From a virus: a stretch of DNA of 20,580 nucleotides. Positions 20,256 through 20,580 of the stretch are shown piece by piece (position 1 is the stretch's first letter; each line of letters begins with the position of its first letter). Below the pieces are notes generated by a model. That model was not told the origin of the DNA. It saw only the letters and a program-made list of their open reading frames with translations, and made no database searches. Made by a program: the position numbers and the translations under genes. The DNA is taken from the IMG/VR virus record IMGVR_UViG_3300046559_000836, positions 1 to 20,580 of that record. One strand, given 5' to 3'.

Positions 20256-20580
20256 TCTGTTATCGCTGTAAACAAGATCGCCCGGAGCATTGCTTTCAAA
20301 GCCCGGTTACGATTTGCCTAGTGTGCTACGGAACATGCCGGGGAAACACTGAGCTTAGCGTCGCGCAGTTGCGCGAAAAGGCAAAGAAGGCTAGAAAAGG
20401 CCGTGCGAGCATAAACGCTCATAGGGCTCAGGAGTTGGTAGCTGAGCTTCAACCGGATGAGATCACACAGTTGATTATGTGTGATGAATGTTTAACCGAA
20501 CAGCCCATTGAGGGTTTCATGAATGAAACCGGTGAGCTTGTTCACGAACGCTGCACAATGTGCAGAGAAAAGGGGAGCAC
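20252..20580 (+). CDS. CxxC zinc-type protein, partial at right edge
   Basis: Starts at ATG 20252, overlapping the endolysin stop as ATGA, and runs open for 109 codons to the window end. It carries CYRC, CLVC, then CDEC and CTMC: four CxxC pairs that could bind two zinc ions. Between the pairs is a basic helix (LREKAKKARKGRASINAHRA) that could contact DNA. The function may be regulatory or replication-related, but no family was assigned. The C-terminus lies outside the window. Confidence 0.65.
   Translation, partial: MICYRCKQDRPEHCFQSPVTICLVCYGTCRGNTELSVAQLREKAKKARKGRASINAHRAQELVAELQPDEITQLIMCDECLTEQPIEGFMNETGELVHERCTMCREKGS

Noticed and set aside
1-20580. tRNA genes, CRISPR arrays, integrase, transposase or reverse transcriptase of a diversity-generating element
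   Set aside because: I saw no cloverleaf-like sequence, no regularly spaced repeats and no matching protein motifs in any frame.

Overview
This looks like a stretch of a tailed double-stranded DNA bacteriophage genome (class Caudoviricetes), probably from an uncultured virus. The large terminase, portal, scaffold-like protein, capsid decoration protein and Mu gpT/HK97-fold-type major capsid protein lie in conventional order. The genes are tightly packed with ATGA, TAATG and TGATG junctions, and a TIGR02594-type endolysin is present. No integrase, transposase, tRNA, rRNA or CRISPR array was seen. AxA-type signal peptides on several products point to a diderm host with Sec export. The C-x-G-G...DCPxGxC motif and a long Ser/Thr linker recall secreted proteins of Myxococcota or Binatota-like bacteria, but that host hint is weak.

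Layout. Positions 18386 down to 1 form one leftward late operon. Read in the direction of transcription it holds: TerS and TerL; three small unknown genes; a secreted Cys-rich protein; a stack of three micro-ORFs; portal; a small protein overlapping portal by 149 bp; scaffold; an unknown head-module gene; decoration protein; major capsid protein; and a small capsid-adjacent protein. It continues with a modification block (CmcI/TylF-like methyltransferase, GT2-like and GT9-like glycosyltransferases), a holin-like membrane protein, a PurD-like ATP-grasp ligase, a tail fibre, small membrane or coiled-coil proteins, and four genes with signal peptides (the last cut by the window edge). Positions 18387-18709 form a divergent control region. 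Positions 18710-20580 are rightward: two small early-type genes, a roughly 540-base regulatory stretch with a membrane micro-ORF, the endolysin, and a CxxC zinc-type protein cut by the right edge.

How it may work together. The head and packaging genes are standard. The unusual parts are: (i) five exported products in a virion operon, including three related beta-rich Cys proteins, one with an uninterrupted 48-residue Ser/Thr tract, and a fibre-like protein with 26 Cys; (ii) two glycosyltransferases and a methyltransferase translationally linked behind the capsid gene, followed by a full-length PurD-like ligase; (iii) a recurring 17-bp palindrome, TGTTCA-N5-TGAACA, flanking the divergent region and recurring just before the ligase gene. 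A phage-encoded system that decorates virion or exported proteins with glycan is the most interesting reading, but it is an inference. No tail tube, sheath or tape-measure gene was recognised.
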